NCBI RefSeq assembly: GCF_014174495.1
Contig: NZ_JACJHR010000053.1
Span: 1-62,597 of the forward strand
Origin: Amycolatopsis echigonensis
GTDB taxonomy: Bacteria > Actinomycetota > Actinomycetes > Mycobacteriales > Pseudonocardiaceae
Length of the DNA stretch: 62,597 nt
Direction of reading: 5' to 3'
Part shown: in pieces, positions 24,511-33,481 of the stretch
Layout of the letters: each line of letters opens with the position of its first letter
Numbering within the stretch: the first letter of the stretch is position 1
The notes under the pieces: model-generated
Seen by the model: the letters and a program-made list of their open reading frames with translations, nothing else
What the model was told of the DNA's origin: nothing
The model's database searches: none
Made by a program: the position numbers and the translations under genes

Positions 24511-26025
24511 TCAGTGCCGACCGGCCCCCGCCAGCGCACGGTGGTTCGCCTGGATCTGGTCCCACGCCTTCGGCTTCGCCGGGGCGGCGGCGAACGCCTT
24601 GGCCGCGACCGTCCCGTTAGGACCGACCGCGGGCTTGCCGGCCGTGAACAGCCAGGTCTGGAACAGGTCCTGCAATGGCTTGCCCGACACCTTCTCCGCG
24701 AGCGCCACGAAGTCCGGGATCACCGCCGCCTTGCCTGCCTTCTCCACCTGCCACTGCCGAAGGATCGAGAAGAACGCCTCGTCGCCGACCTTGGTGCGCA
24801 ACGCCTGCAGGGCCATCGCGCCCCGGTCGTACACCGCGCGGTCGAACTGCTTCGGCTCGCCCGGGTTGCCCGGCAGGACCTGCCAGAACGGATCGTCGGC
24901 CGCGTAGGAGTCGTACGCGTACTGCGCGAGTTGCGCGGTCGTGCCCTCGCCCTCGTGCTCGGACCACAGGTACTCGGCGTAGGACGCGAAGCCCTCGTTC
25001 AGCCAGATGTCGCTCCACTTGCCCAGCGAAACGTTGTCCCCGAACCACTGGTGTGCGTTCTCGTGCGCGATCAACGTCGTGTTGGAGCCGGCGGCGAAGT
25101 TGCGCGCGCCGTAGGTCGGCCGGGTCTGGTTTTCCAGCGAGAAGGTGATCCCGCTGGTCACGACGCCGCCCTCGGCCTCGAACGGGTACGGCCCGAACTG
25201 CGACGCCAGGAACTCGTCGACCTCCGGCGTCCGCTCCACGCTCGCCTTGGCCGCGTCGAGCGAATCCCCGAGGTCGGAGCCGTAGGCGGTGATGAACGGC
25301 TTGCCGTCCGGCGTGGTGGACTGGACCACGTCGTACTTGCCGACGATGAACGAAGTCAGGTAGGTCGCCTGCGGTTGGGTGCTGCGCCAGTTCCACCGCG
25401 TCCAGCCCGCGCGCTTCTTGGTTTTCTTCACGAGCGTGCCGTTCGTGATGGCGGCGAGCCCGTCCGGTGCCTCGATCGACACGTCGTAAGTCGCTTTGTC
25501 GGTCGGGTGGTCGTTGGAGGGGAACCACCACTGCGCGCTCTGCGGCTCGTCGACGCCGAGCGCCCCGAAAGCGCCCTTCTTCCACGCGTTCAGGCCGCCG
25601 ACCTTCTCCGTCGACGGACTGTCGGAGTAGCTCACGACGACGGTCGCGGACTGGCCCTTGAGCAGCGGCTGCGCCGGGGTGATCACCAGCTCGCCGTCGC
25701 CGGTGGAGTTCGCGAACTGCGCCGGCCGGTTGTTCACCAGCACCTTCGACGCCTTGAGCGCGAAGTCCAGATCGAAGCGCGACAGGTCCTGGGTGGCGGT
25801 GAGCAGCAGCGTCGTGGTGCCCGACAGGACGTCAGTTTCCGGCTGGTAGCTCACGCGGATGTCGTAGTGCCGCACGTCGGTGCCGCCGTTGCCGGCGTTC
25901 GGGTAGTACGGGTCGCCGACGCCCGGCGAGCCCGGTGCCGGTACTGCCGAAGCGGTGCCTGCCAGCAGCACCGTCGCGACTCCAGCCGCAACCGCCCCGA
26001 TCCCGGCCCGAGTTCTCGATCGCAT
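24511..26025 (-). CDS. Secreted M1-family metallopeptidase
   Basis: This is a zinc aminopeptidase of the M1 family, probably exported. The 504 residues begin with an Arg-rich signal peptide ending near AGTASA-VPAP (residue 27). The zinc site is HENAH at 321-325 with Glu344 in NEGFASY. The usual GAMEN motif is replaced by FSLENQTRP near residue 297, as in the secreted subgroup. The ATG at 26025 has GGAGG four bases upstream, which excludes the longer frame. The C-terminal domain is short. The gap to the next gene (24394-24510) holds nothing notable. Confidence 0.9.
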   Translation of the reverse strand: MRSRTRAGIGAVAAGVATVLLAGTASAVPAPGSPGVGDPYYPNAGNGGTDVRHYDIRVSYQPETDVLSGTTTLLLTATQDLSRFDLDFALKASKVLVNNRPAQFANSTGDGELVITPAQPLLKGQSATVVVSYSDSPSTEKVGGLNAWKKGAFGALGVDEPQSAQWWFPSNDHPTDKATYDVSIEAPDGLAAITNGTLVKKTKKRAGWTRWNWRSTQPQATYLTSFIVGKYDVVQSTTPDGKPFITAYGSDLGDSLDAAKASVERTPEVDEFLASQFGPYPFEAEGGVVTSGITFSLENQTRPTYGARNFAAGSNTTLIAHENAHQWFGDNVSLGKWSDIWLNEGFASYAEYLWSEHEGEGTTAQLAQYAYDSYAADDPFWQVLPGNPGEPKQFDRAVYDRGAMALQALRTKVGDEAFFSILRQWQVEKAGKAAVIPDFVALAEKVSGKPLQDLFQTWLFTAGKPAVGPNGTVAAKAFAAAPAKPKAWDQIQANHRALAGAGRH

Positions 26026-26116
26026 GGTTCCTCCAAGGTGGCCCATGCGACCGAACGTATCCACGTGAGCACTCCACGGGTACGTCCGAACGACGGGTTC
26101 TTACCCACTGGGAGGT

Positions 26117-26479
26117 TCAGCCGGATTCGGCGATCCACCACGCGATGGCGATCGGAATGCCGTACAGGATCGGCCCCGCGTACAGGCCCGGCCATGGTCC
26201 CCAGCCGCGCCGCACGGCCAGCCCGGCCATCGCGAACGACCCGGCGATCGCCGCGAACCAGCCGACCCACGGCAGCGACAAGACCGCGTGCTGTCCGGCC
26301 GTGCTGCAGATCGCGCGGCTGTCCCCGGCGAAGCAGTTGTCGCTGGCCATCACCAGAAACGACGAGAAATACGAGCACACGAGCCCGACCAGCGCCAGTG
26401 CCGCCACTGCCGCGCTGAACCAGGCCCATCGGCCTCGCGGGCGCAAGTCCGCCTCGTTCAAGAACTCCCCCATGGTCAC
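26117..26479 (-). CDS. Small four-helix membrane protein
   Basis: This 120-residue protein has a short hydrophilic N terminus followed by about four hydrophobic segments. A cysteine pair, DNCFAGDSRAICS, lies in the first external loop and could form a disulfide. GTG at 26479 and ATG at 26473 are both possible starts. It follows menD by 14 bases and probably shares its message. The function is unknown. Confidence 0.65.
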   Translation of the reverse strand: MTMGEFLNEADLRPRGRWAWFSAAVAALALVGLVCSYFSSFLVMASDNCFAGDSRAICSTAGQHAVLSLPWVGWFAAIAGSFAMAGLAVRRGWGPWPGLYAGPILYGIPIAIAWWIAESG

Positions 26480-26493
26480 CGGCCCCCGCCGGA

Positions 26494-28176
26494 TTAAACC
26501 GTCCCCACCGCTTCCGCCACCGCGGACTTCAGCCGCGCGTGGAGATTCCGGTGCTGCGCCCGGTCGACCCGAACCTCGACCACCCGCAGGCCCGGCGCCG
26601 GCCGCAACGCGGCACGGAACTCTTCTACCGTCTCGGCCACGACGTGCGGCACCCGGTAGCCCGCGCAGAGCGCACCCAAGTCCGCGCCGTGCGGCGTGCC
26701 GAAGACGCGCTCGAAGCTCGCCGAGTGTTCCGGCGCGCCCTGTTCCAGCAGCGAGAAAATGCCGCCGCCGTCGTCGTTCAGCACCACGATCGTCAGGTCC
26801 GGCAACTGCTCGGCGGGCCCGGTGAGCAGGCCGGACGCGTCGTGCAGGAAGGTCAGATCGCCGAGCAGCGCGTACGACGGCGCGCGGTGCACAGTGGCCG
26901 CGCCGATGGCCGTCGACACCGTGCCGTCGATCCCGGCGACTCCGCGGTTGCGGTGCACCAGGACGTCCGGACGCAGCCGTCCGGCGAGCGCGACATCACG
27001 CGTCGGGTTCGAGGAGCCGACCACCAGCAGCGCGCCTTCCGGCAGCGCGTCGACCAGCTCAGCGGCCACCCGTACGCCGCTCGGCCACGGCTCCGCGGCC
27101 AGCGCTGTCGAAACCGCTTGGCTGGCCGCTGCGTCCGCGCGCTGCCAGCTCGCCAGCCACTCCGGGTCAGCGGGCTTCGTCGGTTCGGCGAACCACTGCC
27201 CGACCTGGCGGACGTTGTGCGCGGGCGCGGGCCAGTCCGAATCCGGACGCACCAGAAGAACCTCGACCTCCGGGTCCGACAGCACTTTCTGTACCTGCCG
27301 GAACACCGTCGGGCGGCCGAGGCACAAGACCTGCTCGGGACGGTGTCGCGAAATGAATTCCTCAACGCCCAGCAGCCAGGCGCCGGACGACATCGCGGTC
27401 GCGCCGGACAGGCCCAGTCCGCCGGTCTCCGAAACCACCGGCCAGCCGTGCTGCTCAGCCCATTCGCTGGCCGCCTGCGCGCCGGTGTCGCACGCGATCA
27501 CCAGGCCGTGCCGTGCCGAGGGCACCACGAACGAGGGCAGTGCGCCGAAGTCCGGCAGCTCGGTCCAGCGTTCGCCGTCCGGGCGGCCTTCGAGCGATTC
27601 GTACCACTCGCCGTCATCGTCGAGATCCGGCACGAGCGGCTCGCGGAACGGGATGTTCAGGTGCACTGGCCCGCAGCGCCATTCGCCGTACGCGGCGTTC
27701 CACGCGCGGCAGATCTGGCTGCGCCAGTAGGAGTTCTGCCCGGCCCGCCGTTCGGCGACGGCCAGCTCGTCGAAGTAGCGGACCGCGTCGCCGTACAGCT
27801 CGTACTGGTTGATCACCTGGCTCGCGCCCGCCGAACGCAGCTCCGGCGGACGGTCGGCGGTGAGCACGATCAGCGGCACGCCTGCCCGGTCGGCCTCCAG
27901 GACCGCCGGGTGGAAGTTCGCCGCCGCGGTGCCGGAGGTGCAGACCACCGCCGCCGGACGGCCGGTGCGCGCCGCGATGCCGAGCGCGAGGAACGCCGCG
28001 CCCCGCTCGTCGATGCGGACGTGCAGCTGCAGCCGTCCCGAAGCGGCGGCGTCGTAGAGCGCGATGGACAGGGGCGCGTTGCGAGATCCTGGACACAACA
28101 CGACGTGCGAGACGGTGTTGCGGACGAGTTCGTCGACGATGACCCTGGCCTGCGCGGTGGACGGGTTCACCGGCAA
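26494..28176 (-). CDS. menD: SEPHCHC synthase (2-succinyl-5-enolpyruvyl-6-hydroxy-3-cyclohexene-1-carboxylate synthase)
   Basis: MenD condenses isochorismate with 2-oxoglutarate using thiamine diphosphate, the first committed step of menaquinone synthesis. The 560-residue protein has the N-terminal signature VVLCPGSRNAPLSIALYD near residue 28, HVRIDERGAAFLALGIA, and the C-terminal diphosphate-binding region LLGDLTFLHDASGLL with the NDDGGGIF motif. It is divergent from menB across 60 bp, so one short region probably drives both halves of the pathway. Confidence 0.95.
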   Translation of the reverse strand: MPVNPSTAQARVIVDELVRNTVSHVVLCPGSRNAPLSIALYDAAASGRLQLHVRIDERGAAFLALGIAARTGRPAAVVCTSGTAAANFHPAVLEADRAGVPLIVLTADRPPELRSAGASQVINQYELYGDAVRYFDELAVAERRAGQNSYWRSQICRAWNAAYGEWRCGPVHLNIPFREPLVPDLDDDGEWYESLEGRPDGERWTELPDFGALPSFVVPSARHGLVIACDTGAQAASEWAEQHGWPVVSETGGLGLSGATAMSSGAWLLGVEEFISRHRPEQVLCLGRPTVFRQVQKVLSDPEVEVLLVRPDSDWPAPAHNVRQVGQWFAEPTKPADPEWLASWQRADAAASQAVSTALAAEPWPSGVRVAAELVDALPEGALLVVGSSNPTRDVALAGRLRPDVLVHRNRGVAGIDGTVSTAIGAATVHRAPSYALLGDLTFLHDASGLLTGPAEQLPDLTIVVLNDDGGGIFSLLEQGAPEHSASFERVFGTPHGADLGALCAGYRVPHVVAETVEEFRAALRPAPGLRVVEVRVDRAQHRNLHARLKSAVAEAVGTV

Positions 28177-28236
28177 ACCCCCGCTCGAGCGCCGTGCGGC
28201 CGTCCCTCGTCGGCAGCGGCGTCAGGCTCAGCGATC

Positions 28237-29187
28237 ATGTCCACAGGTCCTATTCTCCCAAACGTGGATGACGCCCGAGTTTCCGAGCTGTTCGACCCCG
28301 CCGCCTGGTCCGAGGTCGAAGGGTTCTCCTTCACCGACATCACCTACCACCGTTCGCGGGACGCCCGCTCCGGCAAACGGGTGGTCCGGATCGCTTTCGA
28401 CCGTCCGGAGGTCCGCAACGCCTTCCGCCCGCACACCGTCGACGAGCTCTACCGGGCGCTCGACCACGCCCGGATGAGCGCGGACGTCGGGTGCGTCCTG
28501 CTCACCGGAAACGGCCCTTCGCCCAAGGACGGCGGCTGGGCGTTCTGCTCCGGCGGTGACCAGCGTATTCGCGGACGCTCCGGGTATCAGTACGCGAGCG
28601 GGGAGACCTCGGACACGGTCGACCCGGCGCGTGCGGGCCGGCTGCACATCCTCGAGGTGCAGCGCTTGATCCGTTTCATGCCGAAACCCGTGGTCGCCGT
28701 GGTGCCCGGCTGGGCAGCGGGCGGCGGGCATTCGCTGCACGTCGTGTGCGATCTCACGCTCGCCTCGGCCGAGCACGCACGGTTCAAGCAGACCGACGCC
28801 GACGTCGGCTCGTTCGACGCGGGCTACGGCTCGGCGGGCCTCGCCCGGCAGGTCGGGCAGAAATTCGCCCGGGAGATCTTCTTCCTCGGCCGCGACTACA
28901 CCGCCGAGCAAATGCACCGGATGGGCGCGGTCAACGAGGTCGTCCCGCACGCCGAGCTGGAGCGGGTCGCGCTCGAATGGGGCTGGACGATCATCGGCAA
29001 GTCGCCGACCGCGCAGCGGATGCTGAAGTACGCGTTCAACGCGATCGACGACGGGCTCGTCGGACAGCAGCTGTTCGCCGGCGAAACCACCCGGCTGGCG
29101 TACATGCAGGACGAGGCTGTGGAAGGCCGCGACGCGTTCCTGGAGAAGCGCGACCCGGACTGGTCCGACTACCCGTACTACTACTGA
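28237..29187 (+). CDS. menB: 1,4-dihydroxy-2-naphthoyl-CoA synthase
   Basis: MenB closes the naphthoquinone ring of O-succinylbenzoyl-CoA. The 316-residue crotonase-fold protein carries the family hallmarks RNAFRPHTVDELYRALDHAR, GNGPSPKDGGWAFCSGGDQR, and FKQTDADVGSFDAGYGSA with the catalytic Asp, and ends in DWSDYPYYY. The ATG at 28237 gives about the length of the mycobacterial enzyme; a GTG at 28264 is possible. menE follows after 12 bases. Confidence 0.96.
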   Translation: MSTGPILPNVDDARVSELFDPAAWSEVEGFSFTDITYHRSRDARSGKRVVRIAFDRPEVRNAFRPHTVDELYRALDHARMSADVGCVLLTGNGPSPKDGGWAFCSGGDQRIRGRSGYQYASGETSDTVDPARAGRLHILEVQRLIRFMPKPVVAVVPGWAAGGGHSLHVVCDLTLASAEHARFKQTDADVGSFDAGYGSAGLARQVGQKFAREIFFLGRDYTAEQMHRMGAVNEVVPHAELERVALEWGWTIIGKSPTAQRMLKYAFNAIDDGLVGQQLFAGETTRLAYMQDEAVEGRDAFLEKRDPDWSDYPYYY

Positions 29188-29199
29188 GAAGGTCGTTCC

Positions 29200-30336
29200 G
29201 TGCACGTGGTGTGGCTCGACGGCAGCGCCGACGCGCTGACCGCCCTCGACGCGGCCCTGGCGGCGGCCCTCGACGGCGGCCCGGCGGTGCTGCCGCTGAG
29301 CTCGGCGGATCCGTCGGCCCCGGCGCTGCTCGAAGCGATGGCCCCGGACCAGCCGGTCGAGCCGGACACCGCCGTGGTGATCGCCACGTCCGGATCCACC
29401 GGAGCGCCGAAGGGAGTGCTGCTGTCGCCGCGCGCGCTCACCGCGTCCGCGACGGCTACGCACGCCCGGCTCGGCGGTCCCGGACACTGGCTGCTCGCCA
29501 CGCCCGCGCACTACATCGGCGGCCTGCAAGTCCTGATCCGGGCGCGGCTGGCGGGCACGAAACCGGCGTTCCTGACCGGTAGCGGCTTCCGTCCGGACGA
29601 GTTCGCCGCCGCGGCCGCGCCCGTGCTGGCGGAAAACGGGCCGCGCTACACGGCGCTCGTGCCGACCCAGCTCGTCCGGCTGCTCGACGACGGCGGCGCT
29701 GGCTTGGCCGCCGCGAAGGCGTTCGACGGCATCATTCTGGGCGCCGCCGCCACCTCGCCGAAACTCCGGGCGCAAGCCGTCGAGGAAGGTGTGCGGATCG
29801 TCCCCTCGTACGGGATGAGCGAGACCGCGAGCGGCTGTGTCTACGACGGCGTCCCGCTCGATGGCGTCCACGTGGCGCCCGACGCCGACGAGCGGCTGTG
29901 GATCTCCGGCCCGGTGCTGTCGCACGGCTACCGGCTCGCGCCGGAGCTGACCGCGGAGTCGTTCCGGGACGGCTCTTTTCGCACCTCGGACCGCGGCCGC
30001 CTGCTGCCCGACGGCCGGGTCGAGGTGCTCGGGCGCGCGGACGACGTCATCAACACCGGCGGGGTCAAGGTGTCCGCTGCCTCCGTCGAACGTTTGCTCG
30101 GCGCGCAGCCCGGAGTGCGCGATGCCTGTGTCGTCGGCATCCCGGATCCGCAATGGGGCGAAGCGGTGGTCGCCATGGTCGTGGCTTCCGCGGACGAAGC
30201 GGAGCTGCGAGCCGCAGTCCGGGCCGAGCTGGGGGCCGCCGCCACGCCGAAACGCATCGAGTTCGCCGACGCGTTGCCGTTGCGCGGCCCGGGAAAGATC
30301 GACCGCCAGGCAGTGCGGTCCCGGCTCGTTCCGTGA
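29200..30336 (+). CDS. menE: O-succinylbenzoate-CoA ligase
   Basis: MenE activates O-succinylbenzoate to its CoA thioester, supplying the MenB substrate. The 378-residue AMP-forming ligase has VVIATSGSTGAPKGVLLSPRA, the SYGMSETASGC motif, TSDRGRLLPDGRVEVLGRADD and the final catalytic Lys in LRGPGKIDRQAV. It is short for the superfamily, as actinobacterial MenE usually is. GTG at 29200 has GAAGG seven bases upstream. Its TGA stop codon lies inside the left arm of a 51-bp palindrome. Confidence 0.94.
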   Translation: MHVVWLDGSADALTALDAALAAALDGGPAVLPLSSADPSAPALLEAMAPDQPVEPDTAVVIATSGSTGAPKGVLLSPRALTASATATHARLGGPGHWLLATPAHYIGGLQVLIRARLAGTKPAFLTGSGFRPDEFAAAAAPVLAENGPRYTALVPTQLVRLLDDGGAGLAAAKAFDGIILGAAATSPKLRAQAVEEGVRIVPSYGMSETASGCVYDGVPLDGVHVAPDADERLWISGPVLSHGYRLAPELTAESFRDGSFRTSDRGRLLPDGRVEVLGRADDVINTGGVKVSAASVERLLGAQPGVRDACVVGIPDPQWGEAVVAMVVASADEAELRAAVRAELGAAATPKRIEFADALPLRGPGKIDRQAVRSRLVP

Positions 30337-30381
30337 AGGACTCCTTGAGGGAATCTGATTCCCTCAAGGAGTCCTTCACGG
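30331..30381. repeat. Perfect 51-bp palindrome over the menE stop codon
   Basis: Two 25-base arms, 30331-30355 and 30357-30381, are perfectly complementary about a central T at 30356. The left arm includes the menE stop codon. The right arm is followed by CTTTT, so on the plus strand it resembles an intrinsic terminator, or an attenuator between menE and menA. The arms are nearly identical to those at 20024-20078. Confidence 0.88.
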
Positions 30382-30433
30382 CTTTTGGCCGGGCACCGAA
30401 CGGGTGAAGATCGCATGGCGTTGAATGGACCCC

Positions 30434-31303
30434 ATGGCGACAGTCAGTGAGTGGATCGAAGGCGCTCGGCCGAGGACGCTGCCGAACGCGATCGCGCCGG
30501 TCGTGGCGGGCGTCGGTGCGACGATCGCGCTCGACGCGTTCTCCTGGTGGCGTTCGCTGCTCGCCCTGCTGGTCGCGCTGTCGCTGATCATCGGCGTGAA
30601 CTTCGCCAACGACTACTCCGACGGCATCCGAGGCACCGACGAGCACCGCGTCGGCCCGCTGCGCCTCGTCGGGTCCGGCGCGGCCAACCCGAAGGCCGTG
30701 CTGCGCGCCGCTTTGACGTCCCTGGGCCTGGCCGGAGTGCTGGGCCTGACGCTCGTCGCGCTGAGCGGATATTGGTGGCTGCTCGCGATGGGCGGTCTCT
30801 GCATCCTCGGCGCCTGGTTCTACACCGGCGGCAAAAAGCCGTACGGCTACTACGGTTTGGGCGAGATCGCGGTCTTCGTGTTCTTCGGCCTGGCCGGCGT
30901 CCTCGGCACGGTTTACGTCCAGGCCGGCCGGGTCAGCTGGGACGCACTGGGCTGCGCGGTAGCCGTCGGCTCGTTCTCGATGGCGGTGCTGGTGGCGAAC
31001 AACCTGCGCGACATCCCCACCGACATCGAGGCCGGCAAGCACACCCTGGCGACCCGCATGGGCGACGGCGGCACGCGAAAGCTCTACCTGACCCTGGTGA
31101 CGGTTCCGTACGCGCTCACCGTCCTGATGGGGATCTGGCACCCGCTGCTGTTCATCGCGTTCGCGACCGCGCCGCTGCTGCTGAAGCCGATCAAGGCCGT
31201 CGGCGGTGGCGGCAAGGGCCGGGAGCTGATCCCGGCCCTGCGCGACACCGGCATGGCGATGCTGGCCTGGGCGGTGCTGAGCGCGGTCGCCCTGGCGCTC
31301 TAG
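30434..31303 (+). CDS. menA: 1,4-dihydroxy-2-naphthoate polyprenyltransferase
   Basis: MenA attaches the polyprenyl side chain and makes demethylmenaquinone in the membrane. The 289-residue UbiA-family protein has about eight helices and the two aspartate motifs, NFANDYSDGIRGTDEHRVGP near residue 60 and NNLRDIPTDIEAGKHTLA near residue 195. The ATG at 30434 fits the conserved start MATVSEWIEGARPRTLPNAI. It is separated from menE by 97 bases holding the palindrome. It nearly abuts the convergent aldehyde dehydrogenase gene. Confidence 0.95.
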   Translation: MATVSEWIEGARPRTLPNAIAPVVAGVGATIALDAFSWWRSLLALLVALSLIIGVNFANDYSDGIRGTDEHRVGPLRLVGSGAANPKAVLRAALTSLGLAGVLGLTLVALSGYWWLLAMGGLCILGAWFYTGGKKPYGYYGLGEIAVFVFFGLAGVLGTVYVQAGRVSWDALGCAVAVGSFSMAVLVANNLRDIPTDIEAGKHTLATRMGDGGTRKLYLTLVTVPYALTVLMGIWHPLLFIAFATAPLLLKPIKAVGGGGKGRELIPALRDTGMAMLAWAVLSAVALAL

Positions 31304-31304
31304 C

Positions 31305-32744
31305 TCACGCGCCCACCGCGATCGCCTGCCATTCCACGAATTCCGCCAACCCGTGCGAGCCGTACTCACGGCCGACCCCGCTCGCCTTGAACCCGCCGAA
31401 CGGTGCGCTCCCGTGCCGCGGCGCGCCGTTGACGTGGAAGGTGCCCGTGCGCACCGCCCGCGCGATCTCGACGCCGTGCTCCGCGTCGGCCGTCCACACG
31501 CCGCCGCTCAGGCCGTAGTCGGAGTCGTTCGCGAGCCGGATCGCCTCCTCCTCGGTGTCGAACGGGATCACCACGAGCACCGGCCCGAAGATCTCCTCGC
31601 GCGCGATCCGCATGTCGTTCGCGGCGTCGGCGAACACCGTCGGGCGCACGTAAAACCCGTTCGCCAGCTCAGGATTCGCCAGCGGCTCGGGTCCGCCCGC
31701 CGCGATCCGCGCGCCCTCCTCGACGCCTAGCCGCAGGTAGGACAGCACGCGTTCGTACTGGTCCTGCCGGACGATCGGCCCGACGAACGTGTCCGGCTTC
31801 GCCGGGTCGCCAACCACAAGTCCGTCGGCCATTTCCGCGAGCGCGGCCACGATCTCGGCGTAACGCTCGCGCGCGGCGAAGATCCGGGTGTGGGCCACGC
31901 ACATCTCGCCGTTGTTCGCGAACGTCGCGGTCCGGATCCCCTCGGCGACGGCTTTCGGGTCCGCGTCCGCGAGCACGATCGCCGCGGATTTGCCGCCGAG
32001 CTCCAGCCCGACGCGCTTGAGCTGCTGTCCGGCGAGCGACGCGATCCGCCGCCCGGCCGCCGTCGAGCCGGTGAACGCGATCTTGTCCACGCCCGGGTGC
32101 GTCACCAGGTGCTCGCTCACGTCGCGGTCCGCCGCGAACACGCTCACCACGCCCTCGGGGAAACCGGCCTGCTCGAAGATTTCCGCCAGCACCATCGCGT
32201 CGAGCGCGGTCTCCGGCGCGGCCTTCAGCAGCACCGGATTGCCCGCCAGCAGCGCCGGGATCAGCTTCACCAGCGCGGCCGAATGCGGCGAGTTCCACGG
32301 GATCACCGCCGCGACGACACCGATCGGCGCGGCCCGCACGATCGTCCGATTGCCCGCCTCGTCGGCCAGCGTTTCCTCCCAGGAGAACTCGCGCGCGATC
32401 TTCAGCCACGCGGCCGTGCGCTCCGGGAGGTTGTGCTGCGTCCAGCCGGTGAACCACCTCGGCGAGCCGTTTTCCGCGGTGATCAGCTCGGCGATCTCGT
32501 CCGCCCGGGCGGCGTGCAGTTCGTTGAACCGCTCGACCAGGCGCAACCGCTCGGCCAGCGGAGTTCTCCCCCACGGTTCGAGCGCCCGCCGAGCCGCCGC
32601 CACCGCGCGGTCGACATCAGCCTCCGCCGCCTTCGGAGCGCGGCCCACCAGCGAACGGTCGTGCGGCGAACGGATTTCAAAGGCGTCGGTCGTCGCGGGC
32701 TCGGTCCACCGGCCGCCGAGGAAGAGCTGGTCGTAGGTGCGCAT
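31305..32744 (-). CDS. NAD(P)-dependent aldehyde dehydrogenase
   Basis: This is an aldehyde dehydrogenase that oxidises an aldehyde to its acid; the substrate cannot be read from sequence. The 479 residues have the nucleotide-binding GFPEGVVSVFAADRD region, FTGSTAAGRRIA, the general-base motif GLELGGKSAAIVLADAD and the catalytic Cys in NNGEMCVAHTRI near residue 280. It is divergent from a TetR regulator with strong shared operators, so it is probably induced by a small molecule, perhaps its own substrate. Confidence 0.92.
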   Translation of the reverse strand: MRTYDQLFLGGRWTEPATTDAFEIRSPHDRSLVGRAPKAAEADVDRAVAAARRALEPWGRTPLAERLRLVERFNELHAARADEIAELITAENGSPRWFTGWTQHNLPERTAAWLKIAREFSWEETLADEAGNRTIVRAAPIGVVAAVIPWNSPHSAALVKLIPALLAGNPVLLKAAPETALDAMVLAEIFEQAGFPEGVVSVFAADRDVSEHLVTHPGVDKIAFTGSTAAGRRIASLAGQQLKRVGLELGGKSAAIVLADADPKAVAEGIRTATFANNGEMCVAHTRIFAARERYAEIVAALAEMADGLVVGDPAKPDTFVGPIVRQDQYERVLSYLRLGVEEGARIAAGGPEPLANPELANGFYVRPTVFADAANDMRIAREEIFGPVLVVIPFDTEEEAIRLANDSDYGLSGGVWTADAEHGVEIARAVRTGTFHVNGAPRHGSAPFGGFKASGVGREYGSHGLAEFVEWQAIAVGA

Positions 32745-32762
32745 CGGGATCTCCTGCCGAAG

Positions 32763-32837
32763 TTAACGGAACACTGTTCTCTTGCTCTCGAATCTAACAG
32801 CACACTGTTCTCTTATCAAGAGAGCAGTGTCCTGTTA
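32763..32837. promoter_or_regulatory. TetR-type operator array at a divergent promoter
   Basis: A long inverted repeat at 32795-32837 has 20-base arms with two mismatches around ATC, built from TAACAG-CACACTG-TTCTCTT. A third half, AACACTGTTCTCTT, occurs at 32770-32783 in direct orientation with the left arm. The array fills most of the 104-bp gap between the dehydrogenase and tetR starts and ends 11 bases before the tetR start codon. A bound regulator would block both promoters. The factor is inferred from position. Confidence 0.8.
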
Positions 32838-32848
32838 CACTCCCCGAC

Positions 32849-33481
32849 GTGTCCGACTTCCAGCGCGCCCGCAGCCCCGAGCAGGTGGAAGCCCGCCGCG
32901 AGGCGATCCTCGACGTCGCCGAGCAGCTGATGACGGAGTCCTCCGTCGACGAGATCAGCATGCGCGAACTAGCTCGCCGGGTGGGCTTGTCGGCCTCGAA
33001 CGTCGCGCGCTACTTCCCCACCCGAGAGGCCGTCTACCTGGAGGTGCTCGACCGCGCCCGCGGCGCGTGGCTCGACTCGCTCACCTTGGACGGCGATCTG
33101 CCGGAGGTCGCCGCGACACTCGCCGCTTCACTGGCGGCGCGGCCAGTGCTGTGCGAACTGATCAGCGTGCTGGCGAACGTGCTGGAGCGGAACGTCTCGG
33201 CGGAGATCGCGCGGGAGTACAAGCTGCGGTCGGCGAAGCACAACGCCCGCACCGCCGACTTGCTGCGCACCGCGCTGCCGGGCCTGTCACCGGAGGCAGC
33301 ACAAGAACTGTCGGCGGCGATCTTCGTGTTCACCGCGGGGTTGTGGCCGCTGGCGCACCCGAACGAAGCCGTCCGGGAAGCCATCAAGGACCCGCGCCTG
33401 TCCGGCTCCCGCGTCGACTTCGAGGCCCGGCTCCGCCGGATCGTGATCGTGCTGGTGAGGGGCTACCGGGCAGGCAGCTAG
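32849..33481 (+). CDS. TetR-family transcriptional regulator
   Basis: This is a TetR-type repressor. The 210 residues have the usual N-terminal DNA-binding domain, EQLMTESSVDEISMRELARR then VGLSASNVARYFPTREAVYL, and a C-terminal helical ligand domain. The GTG start at 32849 has no Shine-Dalgarno sequence and lies close behind the operator, so the message may be leaderless. Its end overlaps the convergent cysK2-like gene by 4 bases. It probably controls the divergent aldehyde dehydrogenase and itself. Confidence 0.9.
   Translation: MSDFQRARSPEQVEARREAILDVAEQLMTESSVDEISMRELARRVGLSASNVARYFPTREAVYLEVLDRARGAWLDSLTLDGDLPEVAATLAASLAARPVLCELISVLANVLERNVSAEIAREYKLRSAKHNARTADLLRTALPGLSPEAAQELSAAIFVFTAGLWPLAHPNEAVREAIKDPRLSGSRVDFEARLRRIVIVLVRGYRAGS

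Noticed and set aside
26539..28236. N-terminal extension of MenB by 566 codons
   Set aside because: It is antisense to menD, and MenB is about 315 residues in relatives.
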